A stretch of 64,000 bases of DNA from CANDOC01 sp965261725 (GTDB lineage: Bacteria; Pseudomonadota; Gammaproteobacteria; Pseudomonadales; Endozoicomonadaceae), in contig CBDHDU010000044.1 of NCBI GenBank assembly GCA_965261725.1, positions 124,001 to 188,000 on the forward strand. The letters are read 5' to 3'. The number at the start of each line of letters is the position of its first letter. Within the stretch, counting starts at the first letter, position 1. The notes below the pieces were generated by a model that made no database searches, was not told the origin of the DNA, and saw nothing but the letters and a program-made list of their open reading frames with translations. Shown here piece after piece: positions 47,846 through 56,105 of this stretch. The translations under genes were made by a program, and so were the position numbers.

Positions 47846-48997
47846 ATGAGTGCTTATCGTTTTTACATGCCGGCTCTCAACCATATGGGAGCGGGCAGCC
47901 TTGATGAAGCGATTACAGATATCCGCACCCTTGGCCTTAATAAGGCTCTGGTCGTCACTGACAAAGTACTGGCAGACATTGGTCTGGTAGGTACAGTCGC
48001 TGAAAAGCTGGCAACAGCCGGGATCACCTGTGAAATATTTGATCAGACCAAGCCTAATCCGACAGCCGGAAACGTAGAAGACGGCCTGAAAAAACTTCAG
48101 GAAACCAATTGTGACTGCGTTATTTCTCTGGGAGGTGGCTCACCACACGATTGTGCCAAAGGCATTGCTCTGGTCGCCAGTAATGGTGGCAAAATTGAAG
48201 ACTATGAAGGTGTCGATCAATCCGCAAAACCGCAACTGACACTGGTCTGCATCAACACCACCGCAGGCACGGCCAGTGAAATTACCCGCTTCTGCATCAT
48301 CACCGATGAAAAGCGTCATATTAAAATGGCAATTGTGGATAAAAACACAACCCCAGCCATGTCCGTCAACGACCCCGGCCTGATGCAGGGAATGCCAAAA
48401 GAGTTAACGGCCGCAACAGGCATGGATGCCCTGACCCATGCAGTAGAAGCCTATGTATCAACTGCAGCCACACCGGTCACCGATGCCTGTGCACTGCAAG
48501 CCGTTGAGTTAATCTCAAACTGGCTACGTACTGCCGTTTATGACGGTGACAACATGTTAGCAAGAGACAAAATGGCCTATGGTCAGCTACTGGCTGGCAT
48601 GGCATTTAACAGTGCCAGTCTCGGTTACGTCCATGCCATGGCGCATCAGCTGGGTGGATTTTATGACCTGCCTCACGGTGTGTGTAATGCCATTTTGCTA
48701 CCACACGTTGAGAGTTTTAATTCCCGGGTCTGCCCGGAAAAGCTGGCACGTGTCGCAGCGGCGATGGGTGTGGATATCTCCGGCCTGACCCACAGGGAAG
48801 GTGCTGAACGGGCACTCGATGAAATTCAGTGCTTGTCTTATGACGTGGGAGTTCCTGAAGGTCTTGAAGTCATCGAGGTGAAAAAAGAAGATTTTGGAAC
48901 GCTGGCAGACAACGCACTGAAAGATGCCTGCGGATTTACCAACCCCGTTCAGGCAACCAGAGAAGAGATTATAGCGATATTTGAATCTGCTTTTTAA
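47846..48997 (+). CDS. yiaY: Iron-containing alcohol dehydrogenase (YiaY type)
   Basis: 383 residues from the ATG at 47846, exactly the length of E. coli YiaY; an in-frame ATG at 47831 adds an unconserved RHYF leader. NAD(P)-binding GGGSPHDCAKGIALVA, the two group III ADH signatures (TTAGTASEITRFCIITDEKRHIKM and metal ligands in GYVHAMAHQLGGFYDLPHGVCNA) and ALKDACGFTNPVQAT are present. It interconverts an alcohol and an aldehyde; substrate unknown. A decayed second copy lies 2.7 kb upstream. Convergent with the efflux gene. Confidence 0.93.
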   Translation: MSAYRFYMPALNHMGAGSLDEAITDIRTLGLNKALVVTDKVLADIGLVGTVAEKLATAGITCEIFDQTKPNPTAGNVEDGLKKLQETNCDCVISLGGGSPHDCAKGIALVASNGGKIEDYEGVDQSAKPQLTLVCINTTAGTASEITRFCIITDEKRHIKMAIVDKNTTPAMSVNDPGLMQGMPKELTAATGMDALTHAVEAYVSTAATPVTDACALQAVELISNWLRTAVYDGDNMLARDKMAYGQLLAGMAFNSASLGYVHAMAHQLGGFYDLPHGVCNAILLPHVESFNSRVCPEKLARVAAAMGVDISGLTHREGAERALDEIQCLSYDVGVPEGLEVIEVKKEDFGTLADNALKDACGFTNPVQATREEIIAIFESAF

Positions 48998-49006
48998 ATG
49001 CAGAAA

Positions 49007-49036
49007 TTCAGGGCTCAACAGGATGAGCCCTGAAAA
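49007..49036 (-). terminator. Hairpin between yiaY and the efflux gene
   Basis: Perfect arms TTCAGGGCTCA / TGAGCCCTGAA with loop ACAGGA. It directly follows the minus-strand efflux stop codon. A degraded copy exists at 45253-45283. Confidence 0.65.
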
Positions 49037-49038
49037 AA

Positions 49039-50271
49039 TTAAACCCGCACTTCCTGCCTTTCCGCAGATTTAGCCGCTTTCTCAGACTTGCGCATCAGCA
49101 GCAACGACAGCACAGAACATAAACCACAGACAGCCATTACCAGCGCCATAGGTAATGCCGTACCGTCATGCAACCAGCCAACAATGGCAGCAGCAATACC
49201 TCCAACCGAAAAGCGCAGCATACCCGCAAGCGCATTAGCCGTTCCTGCTGTTTTGGTAAAAAATGACAAGGCAATAGCATTAGAGTTCGGTCCGGTAAGC
49301 CCCATGCAGCCAACATATAGCACGACTGGAATCACAACGCCGTAAAGACCACCAACGTCATTCAGCGCTACCAGTAATAACATTCCGGAAGCCAGTGCCG
49401 CCATGATGCACCCGGACTTTAACAGGGTGAATAATTCAACCCGGCCAATCAGGCGCATATTGATCATATTCATCAGACACATAGCACCAATATTTGCGGC
49501 AAACAGTACGCCGTAGTATTCCGGTGCAACGCCATACATCTCGATGTACACAAAAGGTGAGCCGGAAATGAAAGCAAACATACCGCCAAAGAAAAATGCC
49601 TGGCTCAGCATACCTCCCATCGCTTCACGATGACTCAGAACATGCAGGTAAGCATCAACTAGTTTACGAGGGGAAATCTGGATTCTTGATTCAGGTTTCA
49701 GTGTTTCCTTCACCCGGGTAACCGCAAGCGTCAGAGAAAACACAGCGACCCCGGCAAGAAAAAGAAACAGGCTTGGCCAGCCAAAGCGCAATAGCTGCCC
49801 ACCAATGAGTGGTGCCAGCAACGGTGCAATCGTCATAACCATCATAATGGATGAAATCGCCCGGGCACTTTGCTCGCGTGGGAACAGATCACGGATCATT
49901 GCCGGAATCGTTACCATAATGGCAGCGCCGGAAAGCGCCTGAAGTATACGTACAATGATCAATTCGTTAGCTGTGGTACAGAACGCTGCCAACACATTGG
50001 TAACAATATAAAAAACCAGTCCCGGCAGCATGACGCGAACACGTCCAAACCGGTCAGACAAAGGCCCATAAATCAACTGCCCCAGTGCAAAGCCCACAGT
50101 GTAAGCACTTAAAGTCATCTGGATTTTACTCAGCGGTTCCCCCATATCTGCAGCAATCGTTGGCATCGCTGGCAGATAAAGATCAATCGCAAGGGGACCG
50201 AGAGCCGTCAGCGCCCCCAGCGTCAAAATCAGAAGGATGCGTTCCCTCCGGTCAGAAACATTAATTGTCAT
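49039..50271 (-). CDS. Bcr/CflA-family MFS drug efflux transporter
   Basis: 410 residues with twelve predictable membrane segments. Bcr/CflA hallmarks: ALGPLAIDLYLPAMPTIA at the first helix, GQLIYGPLSDRFGRVRV (MFS loop 2-3 motif), and RILQALSGAAIMVTIPAMIRDLF. Proton-driven export of drugs or small metabolites across the inner membrane. Part of the accessory insert; transcribed towards yiaY. Confidence 0.92.
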   Translation of the reverse strand: MTINVSDRRERILLILTLGALTALGPLAIDLYLPAMPTIAADMGEPLSKIQMTLSAYTVGFALGQLIYGPLSDRFGRVRVMLPGLVFYIVTNVLAAFCTTANELIIVRILQALSGAAIMVTIPAMIRDLFPREQSARAISSIMMVMTIAPLLAPLIGGQLLRFGWPSLFLFLAGVAVFSLTLAVTRVKETLKPESRIQISPRKLVDAYLHVLSHREAMGGMLSQAFFFGGMFAFISGSPFVYIEMYGVAPEYYGVLFAANIGAMCLMNMINMRLIGRVELFTLLKSGCIMAALASGMLLLVALNDVGGLYGVVIPVVLYVGCMGLTGPNSNAIALSFFTKTAGTANALAGMLRFSVGGIAAAIVGWLHDGTALPMALVMAVCGLCSVLSLLLMRKSEKAAKSAERQEVRV

Positions 50272-50590
50272 CGTTGTGTACTGCTCGGGTTATGGGTCAG
50301 CCCTGTAAAAATGCATAAAAGGGCTGCCCGGAATCAGTCAGGACAGAGTGCCTAGGTTTTCCAATTATCTTTGAAGATGCCATTAAAACGACAGGTTATA
50401 TATAAGTTGTTCCTGTTATTTCTTTTATTCAGCAGCGGAAGCAACGGGACGTACAGCGTGTAAGGCGTAATCGGGCTTCGGTCAGAGATGCGTGAATATA
50501 ACGGTCAACCAATTTAATGGTCTTTTATTATGCAATAGCCTTATATAGGAGAGGTAGCGTCTTTACCTGCAAAAAAGAAAATAACGACAA
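50272..50590 (-). promoter_or_regulatory. Upstream region of the efflux gene, with leader hairpin
   Basis: A stem GGG-CAGCCC (50294-50303) / GGGCTGCCC (50321-50329) lies about 25 bp before the efflux start on the minus strand and could be a regulatory leader. ACAGG/CCTGT arms occur near 50390-50416. No small gene or recognised binding site in the rest. Confidence 0.35.
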
Positions 50591-50627
50591 AATAAAAAGG
50601 GCTGATTAAAAATCAGCCCTTTTTATT
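50591..50627 (-). terminator. Terminator of tkt
   Basis: Perfect stem AATAAAAAGGGCTGATT / AATCAGCCCTTTTTATT, with a 3-base loop, just past the tkt stop. Confidence 0.92.
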
Positions 50628-50651
50628 CAAGATCAGATAGAACCTGATTGA

Positions 50652-52649
50652 TTAGTCCAGCAGTTCCTGAGCAACGGTCAGTACGTTATCAACAGTGAAG
50701 CCAAACAGCTTGAAAAGATCACCTGCAGGCGCAGACTCACCAAAAGAGTTCATACCGATGATGCGTCCATCCAGACCAACATACTTGTACCAGTAATCAG
50801 CAGAGGCTGCTTCAATAGCAATGCGTGCAGAAACTTCCAGTGGCAGCACGCTCTGGCGATATTCCGCATCCTGAGCTTCGAAGACATCGGTAGAAGGCAT
50901 GGAGACAACGCGAATCTTACGACCACTCTCGGTCAGCTTTGCAGCGGATTCCATTGCCAGAGCAACTTCAGAACCCGTCGCAATCAGGATCAGTTCCGGT
51001 GTGCCTTCACAGTCACTCAGCACATAACCACCACGGGCAACATTGGCCAGCTGCTCTTCATCACGCGCCATATGTGGCAGCCCCTGACGGGAGAATATCA
51101 GTGCAGACGGACCATCCTGACGTTCAATAGCGGCTTTCCAGGCAACGGCAGATTCAACCGTATCGCACGGGCGCCACATGGACATATTCGGTGTAGTACG
51201 CAGGCTCGCCATCTGTTCAATCGGCTGGTGAGTCGGGCCGTCTTCACCCAGACCAATGGAGTCATGGGTATAAACATGGATTGCACGCTGCTTCATCAGC
51301 GCCGCCATACGCAGGGCATTGCGGGCATATTCCATAAAGATCAGGAAAGTTGCACCGTAAGGAACAAAGCCGCCGTGCAACGCAATACCGTTCATCATGG
51401 CGCTCATACCAAACTCGCGCACACCGTAGAACATATAGTTGCCCGCTGGGTCTTCTTTGGATACGCCTTTGGAGCCGCTCCACAGAGTCAGGTTGGAACC
51501 CGCCAGATCAGCAGAACCACCAAGGAATTCAGGCAGCAGCGGACCAAACGCGTTCAGGGTATTCTGGGATGCTTTACGGCTGGCAACAGTATCGCCTTTT
51601 TCCTGACATTCGCGGATATAAGCATCAGCCTGTTCTGCAAAGTTGTCCGGCAGATCACCTTTAACCCGGCGTTCCAGTTCACTTGCCAGCTCAGGGTGAG
51701 CAGTTTTGTAGGCAGCGAACTTCTCGCTCCAGTCTGCTTCCGCTACCGCACCTTTTTCACAGGCATTCCAGTCGTTGCGAATATTTTCCGGCACTTCAAA
51801 CGGTGCATAGTGCCAGCCCAGACGCTCACGGGTCAGCTGAATTTCATCGTCACCCAGTGGCGCACCGTGACATGCTTCCTTACCTTCCTTGTTTGGAGAG
51901 CCAAAGCCGATAACAGTGCGGCAGCAAATCAGGGTTGGCTGATCAGTATTAGCGCGCCCCTGCTCAATAGCCTGCTTGATCTGTTCCGGATTATGACCAT
52001 CAACAGCCGGAATCACCTGCCAGCCGTAGGATTCAAAACGCTTCGGTGTATCGTCGGTGAACCAGCCTTCCACTTCACCATCAATGGAAATGCCGTTGTC
52101 ATCGTAGAAAGCAATCAGCTTGCCCAGACCCAGCGTACCCGCCAGTGAGCAGACTTCATGGGAAATACCTTCCATCATGCAGCCATCACCCATGAACGCG
52201 TAGGTAAAATGGTCGACAATGTTATGACCTGGGCAGTTAAACTGAGCAGCCAGTACCTTTTCTGCGGTCGCCATACCCACCGCGTTGGCAATACCCTGAC
52301 CCAGCGGACCGGTAGTCGTTTCAATACCTGGTGCGTAACCGTATTCAGGGTGACCTGCAGTTTTGGAATGCAACTGACGGAAGTTTTTCAGATCATCAAT
52401 AGAAAGATCATATCCGCTCAGGTGGAGCAGAGAATAAATCAGCATGGAGCCATGACCATTGGACAGCACAAAACGGTCACGATCCATCCAGTCTGGATTT
52501 GCCGGGTTATGCTTGAGATAGTCACCCCACAGCACTTCAGCAATATCTGCCATGCCCATTGGGGCACCAGGGTGGCCGGACTTAGCCTTCTGAACGGCAT
52601 CCATACTGAGTGCACGGATAGCATTGGCACGTTCGAGACGGGAGGTCAT
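50652..52649 (-). CDS. tkt: Transketolase
   Basis: 665 residues from the ATG at 52649 (MTSRLERANAIRALSMDAVQKAKSGHPGAPMGMADIAEVLW), preceded by AGGAG at about -12; the ORF extends upstream but unconserved. ThDP-binding GDGCMMEGISHEVCSLAG, FYDDNGISIDGEV and TLIFMEYARNALRMAALM are present. It transfers two-carbon units between pentose-phosphate sugars, supplying erythrose 4-phosphate for Epd. In Pseudomonas tkt lies beside the same ArsR-methyltransferase/metK pair. Confidence 0.97.
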   Translation of the reverse strand: MTSRLERANAIRALSMDAVQKAKSGHPGAPMGMADIAEVLWGDYLKHNPANPDWMDRDRFVLSNGHGSMLIYSLLHLSGYDLSIDDLKNFRQLHSKTAGHPEYGYAPGIETTTGPLGQGIANAVGMATAEKVLAAQFNCPGHNIVDHFTYAFMGDGCMMEGISHEVCSLAGTLGLGKLIAFYDDNGISIDGEVEGWFTDDTPKRFESYGWQVIPAVDGHNPEQIKQAIEQGRANTDQPTLICCRTVIGFGSPNKEGKEACHGAPLGDDEIQLTRERLGWHYAPFEVPENIRNDWNACEKGAVAEADWSEKFAAYKTAHPELASELERRVKGDLPDNFAEQADAYIRECQEKGDTVASRKASQNTLNAFGPLLPEFLGGSADLAGSNLTLWSGSKGVSKEDPAGNYMFYGVREFGMSAMMNGIALHGGFVPYGATFLIFMEYARNALRMAALMKQRAIHVYTHDSIGLGEDGPTHQPIEQMASLRTTPNMSMWRPCDTVESAVAWKAAIERQDGPSALIFSRQGLPHMARDEEQLANVARGGYVLSDCEGTPELILIATGSEVALAMESAAKLTESGRKIRVVSMPSTDVFEAQDAEYRQSVLPLEVSARIAIEAASADYWYKYVGLDGRIIGMNSFGESAPAGDLFKLFGFTVDNVLTVAQELLD

Positions 52650-52807
52650 CGGATCAGGACTCCTGATAAACAACCCTGATTCACAGCAGGAACTTGGATA
52701 TCTGATACAAGTACTGTCATATTCTCAGGGTATATGTGACAAAATTTAGAACCGCGTATTGTATAGGTATCCGCCCAGCACTTGAACCGGCTACCAGCAA
52801 GATTGCT

Positions 52808-52829
52808 ATAAAGAAACCGGAGGTTTCCG
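52808..52829 (-). terminator. Weak terminator after the unknown gene at 52831
   Basis: Stem GAAACC/GGTTTC with a 3-base loop (52813-52827), followed on the minus strand by TTTATA. Confidence 0.45.
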
Positions 52830-52830
52830 G

Positions 52831-53610
52831 CTAATTTTCGATATTTCCACGAAGCCCCCTGTAATAATCAAGATATCCATGCCGTTTCCAGCTTATTTTT
52901 CCCCTTAGATACTTCTCCATTGTCCACGGCAGAGTCGTTCTTGCATCCAGTTCCATCATTTGCTCACTGCGTGTTTCTCCCATAACCGTTTGATAAGCGG
53001 CAATCACAAACATGGAGCAAAACATGCCAGATAATGGCCAACGGCTGCGCTTCAGTTCACTGGGAATACTGGTTACACAGTTGGTCGTCAGATAATGGAT
53101 ATAACGACGGGCACCGGGGCCAAAACTGGAGGAGCGTAGTGCTGCAATGTAAGGCAAAAGCTGGCTGAAAGCATGACCAACAGTAGCAATTTCACCAGAA
53201 ATTATTGCCGGTGCCATACTGTCTTCAAAATCAATTGGACCGGTTCCTTGCGCTGTTTCAGGGCGAAGTTCAGTCAGTTCTTTTTGATGAAGTTCTGCAT
53301 CTGCATTTAATAATGCCCAAAACTTCGCTGTGCTGCCTGCGGTTGTTCCCAGAAAAACATCTTCATCATACCTCAGACGATAAACCAGATAGGCGAAGCC
53401 TTTATACTCATACTTCACCACATTAATCGGGTTATAAACGAGCCCCTTTTCGGTCACATGAGCCAGCCAAGGGACACCATCACTGATCGCCCCCACGATC
53501 GCAACATGGGTCAGGGACACCTGGTCAACCCCTCTGTTTCTCCCCATTTGTGGATGTCCAAGTGCATCGTAAAACAGCACATCCCCTATTTTCAGTTCGT
53601 GGAATTTCAT
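52831..53610 (-). CDS. Unknown protein, possible permuted papain-like (NlpC/P60-LRAT) fold
   Basis: 259 residues from the ATG at 53610, which has a GAGGGATGGGG stretch upstream; the ATG at 53622 sits directly on that stretch. The beginning (ELKIGDVLFYDALG, then LTHVAIVG with a candidate catalytic His) and the late FCSMFVIAAYQ with a candidate catalytic Cys give the His-before-Cys order of circularly permuted NlpC/P60 proteins such as YiiX/YaeF and LRAT. Such proteins are cysteine peptidases, amidases or acyltransferases. No signal peptide. It is divergent from the methyl-cycle regulator and shares its palindrome. The assignment rests on motif order only. Confidence 0.55.
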   Translation of the reverse strand: MKFHELKIGDVLFYDALGHPQMGRNRGVDQVSLTHVAIVGAISDGVPWLAHVTEKGLVYNPINVVKYEYKGFAYLVYRLRYDEDVFLGTTAGSTAKFWALLNADAELHQKELTELRPETAQGTGPIDFEDSMAPAIISGEIATVGHAFSQLLPYIAALRSSSFGPGARRYIHYLTTNCVTSIPSELKRSRWPLSGMFCSMFVIAAYQTVMGETRSEQMMELDARTTLPWTMEKYLRGKISWKRHGYLDYYRGLRGNIEN

Positions 53611-53631
53611 GGATAACCCCATCCCTCGATT

Positions 53632-53675
53632 TGAACAGAGAAAAATAGCTTAATGAACAGAGAAAAATAGCTTAA
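53632..53675. repeat. Perfect 22-bp tandem duplication
   Basis: A 22-base unit, beginning TGAACAGAG and ending TAGCTTAA, occurs twice head to tail (53632-53653 and 53654-53675) upstream of the unknown gene. Confidence 0.9.
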
Positions 53676-53722
53676 GAATGATCAGTAAAGGATTAACTTA
53701 GAGATATTCGCTCTCTCAGCCC

Positions 53723-53744
53723 TATATCAAAATATTTTGATATA
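53723..53744. promoter_or_regulatory. 22-bp palindromic operator of the ArsR-type regulator
   Basis: Perfect palindrome TATATCAAAAT / ATTTTGATATA with no spacer, between the divergent unknown gene and the ArsR-methyltransferase gene. Its right arm contains the TTGATA -35. A natural autorepression site. Confidence 0.75.
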
Positions 53745-53765
53745 GCTTGTTTTTATTGCTAGACT
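53737..53765 (+). promoter_or_regulatory. Promoter of the ArsR-methyltransferase gene
   Basis: -35 TTGATA (53737-53742), 17-bp spacer, -10 TAGACT (53760-53765). The expected transcription start is within a base or two of the ATG at 53773, which would make a leaderless or nearly leaderless mRNA. Confidence 0.6.
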
Positions 53766-53772
53766 CACGCCC

Positions 53773-54774
53773 ATGAATGCTGAACTGCCAGAAAGCACCT
53801 CAACGGAAGAGGATACAAACACACTTTTTTCTAATCTCGCTGCATTACAGAAGGCGGCGGGAGATACCTTGCGTCTGCAGATTCTCAGGCTCCTGAAAAC
53901 AGAGTCTCTGGGCGTACTGGAGCTCACCCGGATATTTGAAACCAAACAGTCCGGTATGAGCCATCATCTGAAAATTCTGGCAAACGCCCACCTTGTGACA
54001 ACCCGTCGCGAAGGGAACGCCATCTTTTACCGCCGGGCACTGCCACCAACATCCGGCCCTCATTCGCCTATAATCTGTGCGCTTTTTGACACACTGGATA
54101 AGTTTCCTGTGAATCAAGGGGTACAGCAGAAACTGGCAGAAATTCAGGATCAGCGGGCAGAGCAGTCTCAAACGTTTTTTACACGCAATATTGAAGCGTT
54201 TCGTCAGCATCAGGAACTGATCGCTGACCATGAGCTTTATGCCCGCAGTGTTGAAGACCTACTGGAATGCTCGACGTTGCCAGCCCATGAGACGGTTATA
54301 GAACTGGGCCCCGGAGAAGGCTCTTTTCTTCCAGCACTGGCAAAACGATTCAAAAATGTGATTGCTCTTGATAACTCCGAAGAAATGCTTGAACTGGCAA
54401 GAGAAAAAGCCAGAAAGGCAGGTTTGAATAATGTTGCCTTCAAGCTCGGAGAAATTCGCTCGCTGGTAAAAAACGTACAGGCAGACTGCCTGATAGCGAA
54501 TATGGTGCTGCATCACGTGCCAACACCCTCAAATATTTTCACTGCTGCCTATTCTGTACTTAAGCCGGGCGGCAGCCTTTTTATCAGTGAGCTGAGCGAG
54601 CATAACCAAAGCTGGGTTCACGAACTTTGCGGTGATCTCTGGCAGGGGTTCAGCGTAGATGAGCTGACAGTCTGGGCTGAGAATGCCGGCCTTCAGACTG
54701 GCGAATCCCAGTTTCTGGGGTTGCGTAACGGTTTCCAGATTCAGGTGCGACGTTTTATTCGCCCCATTCATTAA
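53773..54774 (+). CDS. ArsR-family regulator fused to a SAM-dependent methyltransferase domain
   Basis: 333 residues. An ArsR winged helix at about 18-90 (AGDTLRLQILRLLKTESLGVLELT... QSGMSHHLKILANAHLV...REGNAIFYRR) is followed by a class I methyltransferase domain (about 155-290): motif I VIELGPGEGSFLP, then IALDNSEEMLELAREKA and NMVLHHVPTP. Proteins with this architecture, known as SahR-like, sense S-adenosylhomocysteine or SAM and control methyl-cycle genes; metK, ahcY and metF follow here. Overlapping promoter and palindrome suggest autoregulation. Pseudomonas has the same gene between tktA and metK. Confidence 0.9.
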   Translation: MNAELPESTSTEEDTNTLFSNLAALQKAAGDTLRLQILRLLKTESLGVLELTRIFETKQSGMSHHLKILANAHLVTTRREGNAIFYRRALPPTSGPHSPIICALFDTLDKFPVNQGVQQKLAEIQDQRAEQSQTFFTRNIEAFRQHQELIADHELYARSVEDLLECSTLPAHETVIELGPGEGSFLPALAKRFKNVIALDNSEEMLELAREKARKAGLNNVAFKLGEIRSLVKNVQADCLIANMVLHHVPTPSNIFTAAYSVLKPGGSLFISELSEHNQSWVHELCGDLWQGFSVDELTVWAENAGLQTGESQFLGLRNGFQIQVRRFIRPIH

Positions 54775-54842
54775 GAACACAAGAAAGCATGCCCTTTAGT
54801 CACGTGCTTTCAGATCAAAGATATAACTGAGGATGTAAACAA

Positions 54843-56006
54843 ATGTCTGAGTATTCCCTCTTTACTTCAGAATCCGTATCCGAAGGCCATCCGGACAAGG
54901 TTGCTGACCAGATTTCCGATGCCATTCTGGATGCCATGCTGAAGGATGACCCGAACTCCCGTGTGGCAGTAGAAACACTGGTTAAAACCGGCATGGTTAT
55001 CGTTGCCGGTGAAGTTCGCACCAGCACTTACGTTGATATTGAAGAGCTGGTTCGTAAAGTTGTGACCGATATCGGCTACAACCATGGCGATCTGGGCTTT
55101 GATGGTGAATGTGTTGCGGTTATGAACGCCATCGGCAAGCAATCTGCGGACATTGCCATGGGTGTTGATGAAACCGCTGACAAAGAACTGGGTGCTGGTG
55201 ACCAAGGCCTGATGTTCGGCTATGCCACCAATGAAACTGACGTATTGATGCCTGCTCCGATTACTTATGCTCACCGTCTGGTAAAGCGTCAGGCAGAAGT
55301 ACGTAAGAACGGCGCATTGAACTGGCTGCGCCCGGATGCCAAGAGCCAGGTCACCCTGCGTTATGATGCAGCTGGTAAGCCGGTAGCTATTGATGCCGTT
55401 GTTCTGTCTACCCAGCACAACCCGGAAGTTTCCCTGTCCGAACTGCAGCAGGGTGTGATGGAAGAAATCATCAAACCGGTTCTGCCTGCCGAGTGGCTGC
55501 ATGCTGACACCAAATATCATATCAACCCAACTGGTAACTTTGTTATCGGTGGCCCGGTTGGTGACTGTGGTCTGACCGGTCGCAAGATTATCGTAGACAC
55601 CTATGGTGGTATGGCACGCCACGGTGGTGGTGCTTTCTCTGGTAAAGACCCATCCAAGGTTGACCGTTCTGCTGCTTACGCTGGTCGTTATGTTGCCAAG
55701 AACATTGTGGCTGCCGGTCTGGCAGACAAATGTGAAATTCAGGTTTCTTACGCCATTGGCGTTGCTGAGCCGACTTCTATTTCCATCGATACCTTTGGTA
55801 CCGGAAAGGTTTCTGATGAACGTATCAGCGAGCTGGTTCGTGAATTCTTCGATCTGCGTCCTCACGGCCTGATTGAAATGCTGGATCTGAAGCGTCCGAT
55901 TTACCTGCCAACTGCGGCTTATGGTCACTTCGGTCGTGAAGAAGCTGAATTCACATGGGAACGCACAGACAAAGCAGACGCTTTGAGAGCTGCTGCCGGT
56001 CTCTGA
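54843..56006 (+). CDS. metK: S-adenosylmethionine synthetase
   Basis: 387 residues. ATG preceded by GAGGATG. SEGHPDKVADQISDAILD (ATP/Met site), GAGDQGLMFGYA, and the GGGAFSGKDPSKVDRSAAYA P-loop-like motif are complete. Makes SAM from methionine and ATP. It lies 68 bp after the regulator with no terminator between, so cotranscription is likely. Its own terminator follows. Confidence 0.98.
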   Translation: MSEYSLFTSESVSEGHPDKVADQISDAILDAMLKDDPNSRVAVETLVKTGMVIVAGEVRTSTYVDIEELVRKVVTDIGYNHGDLGFDGECVAVMNAIGKQSADIAMGVDETADKELGAGDQGLMFGYATNETDVLMPAPITYAHRLVKRQAEVRKNGALNWLRPDAKSQVTLRYDAAGKPVAIDAVVLSTQHNPEVSLSELQQGVMEEIIKPVLPAEWLHADTKYHINPTGNFVIGGPVGDCGLTGRKIIVDTYGGMARHGGGAFSGKDPSKVDRSAAYAGRYVAKNIVAAGLADKCEIQVSYAIGVAEPTSISIDTFGTGKVSDERISELVREFFDLRPHGLIEMLDLKRPIYLPTAAYGHFGREEAEFTWERTDKADALRAAAGL

Positions 56007-56018
56007 AATCAGTTTCAC

Positions 56019-56043
56019 AAAGGCGTCAGATGACGCCTTTTTT
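56019..56043 (+). terminator. Terminator of metK
   Basis: Perfect stem AAAGGCGTCA / TGACGCCTTT with loop GA and further T, 12 bp after the stop. Confidence 0.9.
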
Positions 56044-56105
56044 ATATAAAAATTTCAAATAAACTCTAAATACAAAAATTTGTAGTACAAGAACAGGATA
56101 AATAT

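Noticed and set aside
50440..50530. Possible tRNA or small RNA in the tkt/efflux gap
   Set aside because: No acceptor stem, T-loop or CCA-type pattern could be fitted; only simple hairpins are visible.
51072..52148. 358-codon plus-strand frame opposite tkt, and similar long frames opposite metK (54867-56018) and ahcY (56325-57152)
   Set aside because: They are antisense to highly conserved enzymes with strong codon bias, which lowers antisense stop frequency. Their products show no family motifs.
54775..54842. SAM riboswitch before metK
   Set aside because: The gap to the regulator is only 68 bp and shows no riboswitch-like set of stems or terminator. Control by the ArsR-type protein is the simpler reading.
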